NCBI GenBank assembly: GCA_944472155.2
Contig: OX235271.1
Span: forward strand, 98,221,256-98,285,255
Length of the DNA stretch: 64,000 nt
Source: Trichobilharzia szidati
Lineage: Eukaryota; Platyhelminthes; Trematoda; Strigeidida; Schistosomatidae
Direction of reading: 5' to 3'
Numbering within the stretch: the stretch's first letter is position 1; every line of letters begins with the position of its first letter. The position numbers and the translations under genes were made by a program. This document shows, piece after piece, positions 12,041-22,875 of the stretch. The notes beneath the pieces were generated by a model that saw nothing but the letters and a program-made list of their open reading frames with translations, had not been told where the DNA came from and ran no database searches.

Positions 12041-13137
12041 TATTTATATATAATTTATCTCATCCGTTAACTGTTAAGGCAGGCTTAGTTTTTTTTTTGT
12101 GTTTTTGGTTATAGCTTGAAACCACACAGTATTTTTTTTTCGTTTACAGCTTGATTCCACACAGTACTTTTGGTAGAAGCATGGAATTTTCAGCATGGAT
12201 ATCGGTAGCCCAAATTTCGCAGGCCGACCATAGATATCGGGTGTGCGTCGGCAGGGGATCGAACCCCGGACCATGTCCATGGTCGGCGAGCGTCCTTACC
12301 GCTGTGCCTTCGAGCAGTAGCACTAAGTAGTACAACAAAAAGCTAAAAGATGAAATGAAGCATATAGCAGAAGCATAGGTGTTAAATAACTATTCTATAA
12401 AATTCATTAGGAAGATCAAAAAATGTCATAAACAAAATTAAAATAATGGCGAAACTAATAATGATAACACAAATAAGAGAGAATATAAGCCATCTACAAT
12501 TCTACCATATAAGGAGGAGATATCTGAGACCCTACGTAGGATTCTTAATAAAGCAGGAATTAGAGTGGCATTTAAATCTACAAACTCACTCATGGACAAG
12601 CTCTGTAGGTTAAAGGACTCAATAAGACAAAATAATATAATTTACAAATTACCTTACAATGACTATGAGGTCAACTACATAGGTCAAACTAGTAGATCGG
12701 GGGTAATGAGATTGTCGGAACATAAGAATTTAGCTAAGGTAAGAATGGTTGACCCCGAGAAGATGAGTTATCTAGAAAAAAAGCTCAGTAATTGCACTTC
12801 ATGAATTAACACACAATCGCACAATAGGTTGGGAGAGGGTTAAAATTCTAAGAAGTAATATAGGTAGGTGGAGAGAGAGGTTGACTACTGAATCCTTGTT
12901 CATCGAGTCTACACCCAACACGTGCAATGGGAATGACTCATACCGGAAATATGGAAATTACTACAGCCAATCAGGTCAAGCGATGAAATATAACGGAATT
13001 ATATAAGCGAAGTTAGAAAGTTGTGTGAGTAACTTGACATGATTATGAGCGGCAGTAAATTGTGCCCGAAATGTCATCAGTAAATATTACTGTATAACAC
13101 TGTGAAACTCTATCAAAATAAATTTTACCCATATTGT
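12041..13137 (+). pseudogene. Penelope-like element PLE2-B, decayed C-terminal part with nested SINE
   Basis: Bases 12,044-12,090 match the PLE2-A copy near 30,645-30,692. The element is then interrupted by a SINE (12,091-12,311) and resumes at 12,312 with 'gagcagtagcactaagtag', which corresponds to 30,714 onward. Bases 12,565-12,900 encode the GIY-YIG region (IRQNNIIYKLPYNDYEVNYI, then GQTSRSG and LSEHKNLAKVRMVDPEKM). A frameshift follows the last motif near 12,780. The 3' end (13,020-13,135) holds the PLE2 terminal hammerhead-like segment. Comparison with PLE2-A shows about 17 bp lost at the SINE insertion point. Confidence 0.8.
12091..12311 (-). repeat. Type A SINE inserted in PLE2-B
   Basis: The minus strand shows a tRNA-like head with B box (GGGTTCGATCCCC), the same body as the copy at 2585-2779, and a tail that is partly duplicated: two 'cacacagta' segments, each preceded by a T-rich run (12,091-12,150). 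The flanks are PLE2 sequence on both sides, so the SINE inserted after the PLE2 copy. Confidence 0.85.
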
Positions 13138-13795
13138 ATTTAAAACAGTTTTTCATATAGAAATGGAAACTTAATCATATATATATTAGTAGTTGTAAAC
13201 AGACTAAGATACACAATTTATTTTGAACTAATTCCTGTATAAATTCAGTAATTCACAACGGAATACTTCCATAAGGTCTTCAGTCCTATACAAATTACTT
13301 TCCACTGAATGTCAAAGATTCACAGAATACGTCAATATAGCTGCCAAGAAACAGTCGCAATCTACTGTAACCCAACCCATCAATAGTTTCAAGACACGAA
13401 ACCTTAAAGCGAGTTCTCTGATGACTCCACTAATTTTTTATTCAATTACTCTACAATATCTTTATCTGATCTGCAGCTAGAAGCCTTGTCTTTGGGACTA
13501 GAATTCTGCCATAACAAATTGAATATCAACAAACTCCATATTCATGTGCAGTTTGAAAATTTAATCAGCCAAACGAATTATCTTATCCCAACTTCTGACG
13601 AAAAATCACAGCAATTCAGTTAGGCAGTCATCGATTGCTGTCACTAGTACCTCAATACAAAAACAAAAGTCCGCACCCACCTAACAAAGCAGCACTGAGG
13701 ATTTATTTTAAAGTTGAGAGATAACAAAGATCTGATAATAAGCCGTCCTGACAAGGGTGATAGTTTTAGTATGAAACTTGGGCACTGTGGTAGAG
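13138..13795. other. No gene recognised
   Basis: Stop-rich AT-rich sequence. Traces such as 'aatctactgtaacccaaccc' and 'gatctgataataagccgtcctgacaagg' could be old PLE N-terminal coding remnants, since PLEs have a conserved 'PADKG' segment, but the match is too weak to call. Confidence 0.4.
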
Positions 13796-14262
13796 CATAA
13801 TTCCATTATAAAATTTTATTTTATAAAGTCACACAGTAATATTTACTGATTACGTTTCGAGCACAATTTATTGCTCATAACCATATCAAAGTACTCACGA
13901 GGTACGAGTGTCTTATATTCCATCCTATTGTATTTAATTGATAAGACTAATATTATTTCCGAATGTAGTTTATCTTCTATAGGAGATTGACTAACAATTC
14001 TCGTCTTAATTCCTATCATATTACATTTATTAATAACAATAATAGTAGTTCCGAGTGTACTTTATCCTCCTTTCTGTTTCACACAAGACTTATATTGATT
14101 TTATTCAAATGTCTAATTAATTTTTACTCATGTATATAAACAAAGCAAGAAAGATATGTGAGTACCTTGATATGATTACGAGCAATAAATTGTGCTCAAA
14201 ATGTCATCAGTATAACACTGTGTGACTTTATCATAATGAAATTATATCCATAATGTAATGGT
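13796..14262. repeat. Fold-back pair of PLE2 terminal repeats
   Basis: The arm 13,796-13,899 is the reverse complement of the arm 14,157-14,262 with about 85% agreement by eye. The arms are separated by about 257 bp without coding content. Each arm carries the PLE2 terminal segment with the 'gagcacaatttattgctc' hairpin. No reverse transcriptase lies between them, so the unit resembles a MITE-like derivative of PLE2. Confidence 0.75.
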
Positions 14263-14439
14263 GCCAATTTAGCCCTTTTGGACCGAAAAGACTACACAGA
14301 AAAAAAGAAGATAAAGGTAAACTTTTCAACCAAAAAAGACAAAACTGAACTAATTGAGAAGCAGCTTACAGACATTTTGAAAAACAGAAAACCGATCACT
14401 TAATTAGCTGCGATATCTATGATCATAGCCGGCTAACAG

Positions 14440-16262
14440 GTTCAAATAATACTAAGACCTTGTGGTTTACCAAAGCTACACAGATTCGGTCACCCACTCC
14501 ATTCGGACCCATCCACCGAAGCGGAGGTCCGTAAGGAACTCCAAGTGTTAATACGCCACAGGGCGCCCGGCCCAGACAGTTTACCCCGGCTCTTTTTAAA
14601 GATGGTGGCGAGACTCTCACAATAGCTCTAACTGGGTTGTTCAGGAAGGTATGGGAAACTGAGAGTGTACCAGCAATGTGGAACGAAGCCATTATCGTCC
14701 CCATCTTTAAAAAGAGTCGACGTAACTCGTGTGAAAATCATAGACGTATCAGTCTGCTACCAGTCGCGTCTAAATTATTGGCTGTTGTCTTATTTCTCAG
14801 GCTGTGCAAAGTACGTGAAGGATTGATTCGCGAAGAGCAAGCTGGGTTTCGTTCAGGTCGTGGATGCATTGATCATGTGTTCACCCTTCGTCAGTTGTTG
14901 GAACACCGCCACACGTATTGCAGGCCAACGATCGTTGTGTTTCTTGATATTAGGGTTGCCTTCGATTCGTTAGACAGAACTGTGCTCTGGAACTGTCTGT
15001 TAGAGAGAGGTGTACCTGAGAAATTTGTTAACATCTTGAAAACCCTATATAGAAACACCTCAGGTAGAGTGAGGGCATACAACCAACTATCATCACTGTT
15101 CCCAACCAACAGTGGGGTTAGACAGGGTTGCCCAGTCTCTCCATTTCTCCTTAACTTTGCCATCGATGACATTCTGGAGTCAGCTCTGAAGAGTGTGCGT
15201 GAAGGTGATGTAGATCTGCTCCCTGCAGATAGACTTTTCGAATTCGAGTATGCAGACGATATCGTCTTACTGTGTGATACCATGCAAGCTGTCTAAATCG
15301 CACTTAATCATTTGGCGATTAGTGTCTGTAAGTATGGTATGTGCTTTGCGCTGTCTAAATGTAAAGTACTGTTACAAGATTGGCAGGAGCCTGTACCTGC
15401 ACTCACTCTTGCGGGTGAACCGCTTGAAGTTGTTGATAAGTTTGTGTATCTGGGTAGTTGTGTGAGTGCTGGCGGAGGGGTGACGGATGAGATTTCCAAC
15501 TGTATAATGAAGGCTAGGGTGGCATACATCAACTTGTGCCACCTCTGGCGCCGTCACGACGTTAGCCTGGCTGTCAAAGGTCGGGTATACAATGCTTCGG
15601 TGCGGGCTGTCTTGCTCTACGCCTGTGAAACGTGGCCTCTCCGAGCTGAGGATATGCGGTGGCTCTGTGTGTTCGATCATAGCTGTCTACGCAGGATTGC
15701 TTGCGTTCGATGGCATCATCGCGTGAGTAATTCTGAGGTTCGGTGGCGTGTGTTTGAACACAGTGGAGATCACCATTCATTGAGTGTCGTCATCTGGAAA
15801 CACCGGCTCCGGTGGCTTGGACATGTGCTGCGAATCTCATCCCAGAGGCTTCCGTACAGGTCTCTGTTCGCTAGCCCTGGGACGGGATGGAAAAGGCGGA
15901 GGGGTGCTCAGTCCATGACGTGGCGTCGTGGGATGAGGGATATTTGTGCTAGATTAGCATCGGTTGGTGCGTCACGACTCCCTGGTTGGGGTCCGCGGGA
16001 TAGCTCGAAACGTTATCGGATATGGCCAAGAATCGTAATCAATGGCGAATGTGTTGCAATTTCCTTCTGTCTTCCCTTCCTGATGATAGTTAACGAATAC
16101 TGTTTGAACTTGTTAAACATGACTGTTTTCCTTCCAGATGAAGTCCTCCATCCGTTTTCTACTTACATTTTTACTTTTCATCTATGTTGTTTTATTATTA
16201 TTGTGTGGCGCATCTTTCTTGGTGCCATATTGTACCAAGTTTTTTCTGCGTTTAAATAAAAT
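14440..16262 (+). mobile_element. SR2-like RTE-clade retrotransposon, 5'-truncated
   Basis: The element retains most of the reverse transcriptase and the C-terminus but has lost the endonuclease domain, as expected for 5' truncation during target-primed reverse transcription. It ends with the 3' segment 'ttcttggtgccatattgtac', then an AAATAAAATAAAATG tail at 16,252-16,268. Motifs match the schistosome SR2 family of the RTE clade. The left boundary at about 14,440 is estimated from where protein similarity begins. Confidence 0.85.
14512..16259 (+). pseudogene. SR2-like reverse transcriptase with one stop and an upstream frameshift
   Basis: From 14,637 the frame reads through the RT fingers and palm: EEQAGFRSGRGCIDHVFTLR, then VFLDIRVAFDSLDRTVLWNC (motif A, catalytic Asp present), GVRQGCPVSPFLLNFAIDD (motif B) and the catalytic box EYADDIVLL near 15,246. 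A TAA at 15,294 interrupts the frame; the same frame then continues from 15,297 to 16,259 through the thumb and C-terminus (SVRAVLLYACETWPLRAEDM, LRWLGHVLRIS). Upstream, 14,512-14,636 encodes 'PTEAEVRKELQ...APGPDS' and 'ALFKDGGETL' in shifted frames. The copy is dead but recent-looking. Confidence 0.85.
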
Positions 16263-16302
16263 AAAATGAAAAAATACTCCATCCAGTTCCAGATATACAG
16301 AC

Positions 16303-16687
16303 AATCAAAACAAGTGATTCAGCAAAGAGATTCTTTTTAACGAATTTATCATCAAGCTGTACGATCATATATATATGGTTTTCAAGAAATTATATCCGGT
16401 GAGGGAAGTAAATTATAGGTGTGAATACATAAAATAATAACAGTATGAAATGCAATTAAAATGTTTATGATTACAGTCACAGTTCACTGTGAAGTGGCAA
16501 AACAATTAATGTCGTATACAGAACAATTGCATTTCAATGCCATACTATTATTATTTTATGTATTCACATCTATAATTCAATTCCCTCACGGGAAATAATT
16601 TCTTAAAAATCATATATATAGACGACTGAACAGCTTGATAATAAATTCGTTGAAAAGAGTCTCTTTGCTGAATCACTTGTTTTGATT
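16303..16687. repeat. 385-bp palindrome (PLE3-associated terminal repeat)
   Basis: The left arm (16,303-16,457) is the reverse complement of the right arm (16,525-16,687), about 85-90% by eye, around a 67-bp centre. Shared landmarks are 'aatcaaaacaagtgattcag', 'gaatttat(c/t)atcaagctgt' and 'gtgaatacataaaataataa'. A single arm occurs at 9025-9150. The right arm lies 140 bp upstream of PLE3 reverse transcriptase remnants, so these are probably inverted PLE3 terminal repeats. Confidence 0.75.
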
Positions 16688-16824
16688 TTCTATAAGTCCC
16701 AGTGGGAATTTTCCATGAATTCTAAATATGTCAGGTTCCCCTTATCATTCTGTTGCAAAATGGTTGGTTAGTATTCTGGGACCTGTAAGGAAACATGTGT
16801 ACATGTATTCGTGACAGTTTTCAA

Positions 16825-18085
16825 ATCATCAGCTGAATACAGGACATGAAAATTACCAACAAAAGTATATTATTTCTCGACACTGAACCTTTTTTCACCA
16901 ATGTCCCACTCACGGAAACTATCTGTTTTATATTTAGTTGTACTGATGATAATGAGTTCAAAATTGGAATACCAACAACAAGTTTGGAAGAAGTGAAGCT
17001 GAGGTGTACGCTCAATGTACAATTCACTTTCAGTGACACCATCTGCAGACAAAAGGATGGTGCTGTAATTGAATATCCTCTAGGTGCATTAGTAGCAGTC
17101 TCAAGAATGGTCCTTTAAAGTCAACCATTGACAATATACAACTGTATACACGGTACATAGATGTCATTTGTATCATATGCGACAATAGTTACGATCTCAG
17201 TCAACTGTTACAAGTAGTTAACAACTGCCATCTAGAAATAAAATTCACTCTAGAAATGGAAAATGAATCCATCCCCTTTTTGATGTGTAACTAATAAGAA
17301 GACCCGACGGGACCCTAAGAAGGTCAGTCCATAGAAAACCCACTTGGAACACACAACTAACGAATTTCTACAGGTGGGTTCCTGTTGAACGAAAACGAAA
17401 TCTAATTCAATCCCTTGCCATTCAAATCCAGCGCATCTGCAGTCCTGACACCCTGGGAATAGAACTACATCTTCTGGAAGGAAACTTCCTCCAAAATGGA
17501 TACCCACCAAGATTCATCGACAAAAATATCAAACCAAAAGTGCAGAGGAAAGAAACAATACTTGTTCCAAAAAAGAAACTTTACATAAACCTGGATTTCA
17601 AGAGATACTTAGCCTGCGATATCTTTTAGAGAAGAATCTCAGCATCTTTGAGAAGAACATTCTTCTCAGTAACCCTAATAGTAGGGTTTTCCAGTCATCC
17701 ATTGGTCTTCAGAAGACTTAAGGACAAGATCTTGCATCTGACCACTTCTATATGTTTTTAACAGTACAACTGTTTTTGTGGAGCCAGATATATTCATCGT
17801 TCGATGCGTATCCTATCTAAAAGGGTTCAAGAACATTATCCTGCTTAGCTGCAAAAAGGTAGTATTGGCTGTTTAAGGAGTGTGATAGTCGAACACCTTG
17901 CCAACATTGGTCTTTCCACCTCAACAAACACCTCCTTCAAAGTAATCTATAAAGTGAAGAGTAACCTGCCAAAGGCAGTACGCTTTCGTCTCCTTTGCAC
18001 TGCTGAAGCTTTAGCCATTCATTTAGAGAAACCGGACCTATGCATAGAAAAGAAAATTATTCATACAATTCTACCATCATGGTGA
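16825..18085 (+). pseudogene. Penelope-like element PLE3: decayed reverse transcriptase and C-terminal segment
   Basis: Bases 16,846-17,100 encode SILFLDTEPFFTNVPLTETI (motif A region; the Asp of 'FDV(E/T)SLFTN' is displaced), then KIGIPTTSLEEVKLRCTLNV and a decayed 'GAVIEYPLGALVA' in place of GVAMGSPLGPLLAD. Around 17,150 the catalytic Tyr-Val-Asp-Asp reads Tyr-Ile-Asp-Val. Further frames hold 'IQIQRICSPDTLEIELHLLE' and 'NGYPPRFIDKNIKPKVQRKE' (17,430-17,560). The last part, 17,880-18,085, encodes FKVIYKVKSNLPKAVRFRLL and AIHLEKPDLCIEKK, the PLE C-terminus after the GIY-YIG core. Many stops and shifts. Confidence 0.75.
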
Positions 18086-18764
18086 CAACCTCGTTGATTT
18101 CTACTGAATTGATTTTTGTTTGTTTGTTTTTCTAACTGCTTATAACTCCTATTTCTTTAAAACTTCTACGTAGCACCATGTTTTCATTCGTTTCTGTCTG
18201 CATCCTGATAACACCTCATTCATTAAGTTATTTACCTTATTGCATAACTCTAATGTACTTATTTTACTCCTTTTATGCATTGATTAACAACTATGTTTGT
18301 GACAATTCATCACTTTCATGGGAAGTTGTTATTATATGCCATTATACAGCTAAAGAAATTGAATTCTCCAAAAAGGGTCTCTTTGGTGAACTACGCGTTT
18401 TCTTCTCTGATTAATTCACAAATAGGTGGAAAGGATATTCTTAACTGCTTTGTGATCTGGTTTATAAACTCCATACAGGTCATAAGCGGATACACTAAAT
18501 TACCAATCAGAAATAAAACATTTGATACAAGTCAACGACTGCAGAGTAATTCATATGAATAGTATAGAGATAAACCCAAGAATAAAAAATATCATATTTT
18601 GAAGCTTGAATCACTTTCATTCCCCTGATAAATACAAGTCATTAGTGTAGGTAGCTTATAACTACTGATGTTAGGGTTGTGATTTCCGTTTTCTAATTTG
18701 AAATCATCAAATGAAAGAAATCTTAGGCAGATTTAATAAGCTACTTTTTGTTTCAGGTTAGCCA
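18086..18764. other. No gene recognised
   Basis: Two overlapping frames at 18,178-18,562 have no known domain. The piece 18,345-18,400 ('aattgaattctccaaaaagg', 'gtctctttggtgaactacgcg') weakly resembles the 16.3-16.7 kb palindrome arm and may be a degraded PLE3 end. Confidence 0.4.
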
Positions 18765-18852
18765 ACGGATTGATATGAGTCAGAGAACCACTGAATGCCA
18801 GGGAGTACTGAACAGCTGTTTCATCCTAGTTTGAGACTCCTCGGCTGCTTTG
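18765..18852 (-). repeat. Sm-alpha-like SINE fragment with degenerate hammerhead
   Basis: The plus strand shows 'gattgatatgagtcagagaa', 'ccagggagtactg' and 'gctgtttcatcctagtttga', i.e. the 3' end and hammerhead region of the Sm-alpha family in reverse. The core CTGATGA is altered, so no ribozyme activity is expected. Confidence 0.7.
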
Positions 18853-18931
18853 TGTTGATTTCTAGTTAATCATTCATTATTATACAGTGGATTTACAGGA
18901 ACACTAATAATTCAAAACAAGTGTCAACTTG

Positions 18932-18954
18932 CATATATATATATATATATATAT
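18932..18954. repeat. (TA)n microsatellite
   Basis: About 11 TA units in AT-rich DNA. Confidence 0.9.
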
Positions 18955-19399
18955 CCTGAACACAACGGCATTAATCAATAAGTGGACACTTAAGATATTT
19001 AGAAAACAGAAAGATTGGGCGAAGAAATATTTACTTTTCAATTAGATCCTCATCTATGGCTCTACTCTAATATATATAGCATTTTTATTACAATACACAA
19101 CAGTTTACCAATCCAGTGGCGATATACTTGTTAATAATAATTAGTCAGTGTCAACATGTCAATAGGGTGATAATTAATGAAGAAAATTAATACACACAAT
19201 TAAACGGTAGAAATGGTTGCAACACACGGACTGCGTAATGCATAGTTTTGGAAAAAATGAAGGGTAATTAAGGAATAAGCGTGTGCTCAAGTTGACTACG
19301 TAACAGATTTTTAAAGAAAATAAAACGAATTGGACAATGATAACATGTAATTAAAGATCAATTAGTAAGAAAGATAATAAAATAATTTGGACAGTTATA

Positions 19400-20045
19400 A
19401 TTTTTAAAGGTGTAGGGGGAGGAGGGCGAAGTAGTCCGGTTTATACATTCATGTGACGATGGCCAAGGTAAGGGAAGTAGCTGTACAGATTTCTTCTGAA
19501 CACACAGGTTTGGCTTCTTCAGGTGGATTCCTATTGTAACAACAGAAGACAAGGGCCAGACAACAGAACGTTTATTACGGAAAATCAACACATATTTATA
19601 GATTTTGATGTACATTATTGTAGGTTAATGTTAGTAGAAAATACAGTCTGTTGATTGGTTGTTTCTCACACAAAGTTGACCTCACATCTCTTGTGGTTGT
19701 GTCAGTTCATCTATATGTTAACTGTATCCGCCTGTCCATCTTGACCTTGTTTTCACATGACTAACATTGATCTCAATTACTGTCAACCAATTTGGCTAGC
19801 AACCATCTCTCACCACACTATTGCTTCAGGTGAATGTAGAAGACGAACTAGTAAATAATTTTAAATGCTGTATTAACGTCAACCTTATGCTCACTATCTA
19901 CAAGGTGTGCTAAAATAGAGCTACGAATAGATCTTGTTTGTCCCTTGCTCAACCATGCTGGAGGATGTTCGGAAATATGATGATGAACCTGCTTAATTGT
20001 ACCCCCGATGTAGCTGGCTTCGCAGCTGCAGTCAAACTGGTAGAT
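19400..20045 (-). pseudogene. PLE3 fragment: GIY-YIG endonuclease and C-terminus, interrupted
   Basis: On the minus strand, 20,045-19,862 encodes IYQFDCSCEASYIGGTIKQV (GIY-YIG core with Cys ligands), then EHPPAWLSKGQTRSIRSSIL and a VNTAFKIIY end. Bases 19,615-19,400 encode AIGIHLKKPNLCVQKKS (with flanking changes) and LPLPWPSSHEC, the end of the same protein. About 245 bp between them (19,616-19,860) are not recognisable as PLE and may be an insertion. The first-listed 20-residue string is split here only to state the motif; no function remains. Confidence 0.75.
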
Positions 20046-20669
20046 ACTTAAGACACTGATAATAAGTCACTTGAGAAAACAGACAAAATCGAAAAAAGTA
20101 CAATTACAAAGTCACAACAGATTATGTATTGAATTTTTGTAATAAAACAATAGAAAATAGTTCTGTTGCTTCGGTAAGATAACTTGAAACAGTGTGATTC
20201 AACAAACATGTGAAGTTATGTAGAAGACACACCCTATTAGGTGACTACTTAGATGCAATGTGGCACTGTAATCCTCAGTGAATCAACATGATTTGCAATT
20301 TACAGCTTTTTGGCTGAAATTCATATCTAGAGTCATACACAGGTATATGGCGAAGAAAATTTTCTGTATGACGAATCACTTTTAAATTCTGTACATTCTT
20401 ATTTATATTGAACAGGGAGAAACCACTGAAAATCTCTCTACCCTGGTAAGTTAGTTCATGACCTTTAATTGACTACATCAGTCTTTAATAAATGTAAATG
20501 TTTACCTCTTTTTACCTATACTTAGTGACATCATTCCCTTAGTAAGCTCTATACGTGATTTGTTGAATATATCGATGGATGAGTCTAACTCACCATATGT
20601 TAGGACATCCTATAAATTACTTATGTAATTTGTACCCTTGCACTATGTTGAGAAACATGATTATTTTTC
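20046..20669. other. No gene recognised
   Basis: AT-rich sequence with no supported coding region, repeat boundary or RNA motif. Confidence 0.5.
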
Positions 20670-20815
20670 AAGAGTTGATTTGTTATTTTCAAGTTTGACC
20701 ACGGGATAAAATCATATAGAGAACCATTGAAAACTAGGGAGTACCAGACAGTGGTTTCGTCCTAGTTTGGGACTCATCGATAGTGGTCAAACTTCAAAAA
20801 AACAAATCAACTCTT
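20670..20815. repeat. Fold-back Sm-alpha derivative
   Basis: The 33-bp arms 20,670-20,702 and 20,783-20,815 are inverted repeats with about two mismatches ('caagtttgaccac' against 'gtggtcaaacttc'). Between them lies a minus-strand Sm-alpha 3' segment, including a hammerhead region whose stem II (GTCCCAAACTAGGAC) and GAAAC are intact while CTGATGA reads TCGATGA. Confidence 0.65.
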
Positions 20816-20864
20816 AAAATTAATCTGATGCACTTTAGTGACTGGCTACAGTATGAAGTTGTCT

Positions 20865-21168
20865 AAAGTTCTAAGAGAAGTCGTGACCAGTGGGGTTCAT
20901 CACGTCGGGAGTGACAATGCAGTTCCCTCCGATGACATTGGTTTGTGGTCGCGCTAAAATTGTGAAATGGTAGAAGTTAGAATTCATGAGCCATTGAGTC
21001 GAGTCCCAGTGGCTGAATGGGATACGAGCTTGCCTAGCAACCGAAAGGTCCTGGGTTCTAGACCCGGTGAATGCTTAGTGCTGATGAGTCCCAAGCTAGA
21101 GCGAAACGACTCGCCAGTACTCCCTGGCTTTCAGTGGTTCACTAACTGACATCAATCCGTGGTCGAAA
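20865..21168 (+). repeat. Sm-alpha-like SINE, near full length
   Basis: The unit starts with 'gttctaagagaagtcgtgac', passes 'ggtcgcgctaaaattgtgaa' and 'gaattcatgagccattgagt', then enters a tRNA-like segment with 'cccagtggctgaatgg' and a B-box-like 'gggttctagaccc'. A hammerhead region follows, then the conserved end 'ccagtactccctggctttca' to 'atcaatccgtggtc'. This matches the schistosome Sm-alpha family, known to carry RNA polymerase III promoters and hammerhead ribozymes. Other copies here are at 25,270, 29,473 and 32,290 (minus). Confidence 0.85.
21070..21122 (+). ncRNA. Hammerhead ribozyme of the Sm-alpha copy, stem II damaged
   Basis: CTGATGAG is intact and GAAAC is intact, but stem II reads GTCC...GAGC instead of GTCC...GGAC. 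The stem III segment is also altered, and stem I (TTAGTG / CAGTAC) is partly mismatched. Compared with the family pattern, this copy keeps the catalytic residues and probably folds poorly. Confidence 0.7.
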
Positions 21169-22064
21169 TTGAAGAAAGCATGATTATATTACATTTATGA
21201 TTGCAGAAATTCACCATAGTTTACTAACTTAAAATTGTCACTTCTCGATGTATGGACATAATTCTTATTTACTAGTGGACATATGTTTCTCTAACGGACT
21301 ACAGTTTGTTAAAACTATAATTTAACTATTTACTTGCATTTTCACACTTTAAGCAGTTGATAAGACACCGACGAAACAAAATTGATCCATTTTATAACGC
21401 TCTATGTTTTAATACTCCTGTGTTTGAACTCAAATAATGAAAATTCAAGTATAAGATATAAATCCAGTTGCAGGGATTCGGCAAATGCTTCGTAGCGAAA
21501 ATTTCCAGCAATCTTTCGTATATTCTTTCTCGGAAAAACGTTAGTTGTCAAAGTACAACGTGGTGAATACTCTACCTGAATTTCTATAAGACTATTTTAG
21601 AAGTTGACGGATGTCGATCACAACACAAGATACGCCATATGCAATGCAAGTGTGTATCCTCTAACTCCAAATGTACACACATGCTATACTTAAACCTCAA
21701 AACTGATTGGAAATCAAGGCAAAACGACAGATTGATCGTGCAAAATACGAAGTATATTTCGGGATCAGAAATTTAGAAGGGTGATATCTATTTAGGTAGG
21801 TAGAGTGAGTACGGTAACAGTCAAACGTAACATAACAGCGTACCAGATAGTATGCATGCTTGACCTCACACCTTCAGCTTAAACAAAGAACGTCAGCACC
21901 CAGTGTTGTATGATGGGAGCTACAAGCTAATAATTTTGGGGAGTTAACTACCACTATACCATCATCATAATATAATGTCTCTTTGAAGGCGGAAGCTTGT
22001 GTTTTTAAAGTAAAATTACTGAACTTATTATTGATGAATAAACCTAAAGATTACTTCTAGATAT
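21169..22064. other. No gene recognised
   Basis: Bases 21,725-21,975 share short blocks with 195-790 and may be the same old repeat. Otherwise nothing identifiable. Confidence 0.45.
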
Positions 22065-22322
22065 GATGGAGAAGGGTCAGAGTTCAGGTCAAGGAAACAA
22101 TCAACACCAATACAAATACAAGTAGCCTAGAGGATGTGAAAACACACAAAAACAACCAATCAAGTCCAAGGTCACAAGGAGAGATGACTGATAAACTCGT
22201 GGAAAAATCTAAAAGCTCACTTCAAATTGAAGTATGCTCTGAAGATGTTGCCTAGTGGCGGGGCGATGAAAGCTTCGCAAATATACCATCCAGCTCAGAG
22301 AACACAACTACATCAAAAAGAT
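22065..22322 (+). mobile_element. PLE1-C: 3' terminal fragment of a Penelope-like element
   Basis: The fragment corresponds to the last about 250 bp of PLE1-A (5285-5525): 'gggtcagagttcaggtcaag', 'gtagcctagaggatgtgaaa', 'acaaaaacaaccaatca' and 'aaaagctcacttcaaattga', ending after 'cagctcagagaacacaac'. No enzyme domain remains. Confidence 0.85.
22231..22284 (+). ncRNA. Hammerhead ribozyme motif at the PLE1-C 3' end
   Basis: The core CTGAAGA fits CTGANGA. Stem II is TTGCC/GGGCGAT-like around TAGTGGC, then GAAA, a palindromic two-base-pair AGCT stem III, and the predicted cleavage after AGCTT. Stem I is TATGCT against CGCAAATA, so the base next to the core is mismatched. It may act weakly, as a dimer. 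Confidence 0.7.
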
Positions 22323-22572
22323 TACTTCTGTTCATAACAACCAATAGCTGACACTTCGTTACTTTGAGTAAATTTATTAACGTATACCTTCATAGATTGT
22401 TGTACGTTATTTATTTATGACTGATCTTCCTCGTTAATTTCATTTGTGTTCTAAATATTACTAACCTTCGTGTGAAGTGTTTTCCTTATTGCATTTCGAA
22501 AGGTTTTTCGTGAATCAACACTTTTATTAGTATTCAGATGATTCATGAAGTTGAATATGAAATCTTTTTTTT

Positions 22573-22798
22573 ATTCCTTCATTTTCCAAGTGGAACATAG
22601 GGCTTCAAGCTAGAGGCTTGAAGTTTCTATAGCAGTGTTTATTTTTACAGAATGGGGTTGCTAGCCTCATGCCCAACCTTTCCTCTTCACCAGCATTATT
22701 TCTGGCTTAGCGAGGTAAAGGAGTGCGTCGGCCAGGGATCGAACCACGGACCATGTGCATGGTCGGCGAGCGTCCTAACCGCTGCGCCACTGACGCAC
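22573..22798 (-). repeat. tRNA-derived SINE, type B
   Basis: The minus-strand head has a TGGCGCAGCGGTTAGGACGC A-box region and a B-box-like GGTTCGATCCC. The body contains the 'ctcgctaagccagaaataat' segment, and the 3' tail lies at 22,573-22,620 ('cattttccaagtggaacata', followed by 'gggcttcaagc'). Confidence 0.87.
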
Positions 22799-22875
22799 AA
22801 AAAATAATAGATGAAATCTACCATGCGGAAATTACTCACTGAAGTTGCCTTCTCATCAGATTGTTGTTTTTTTTA

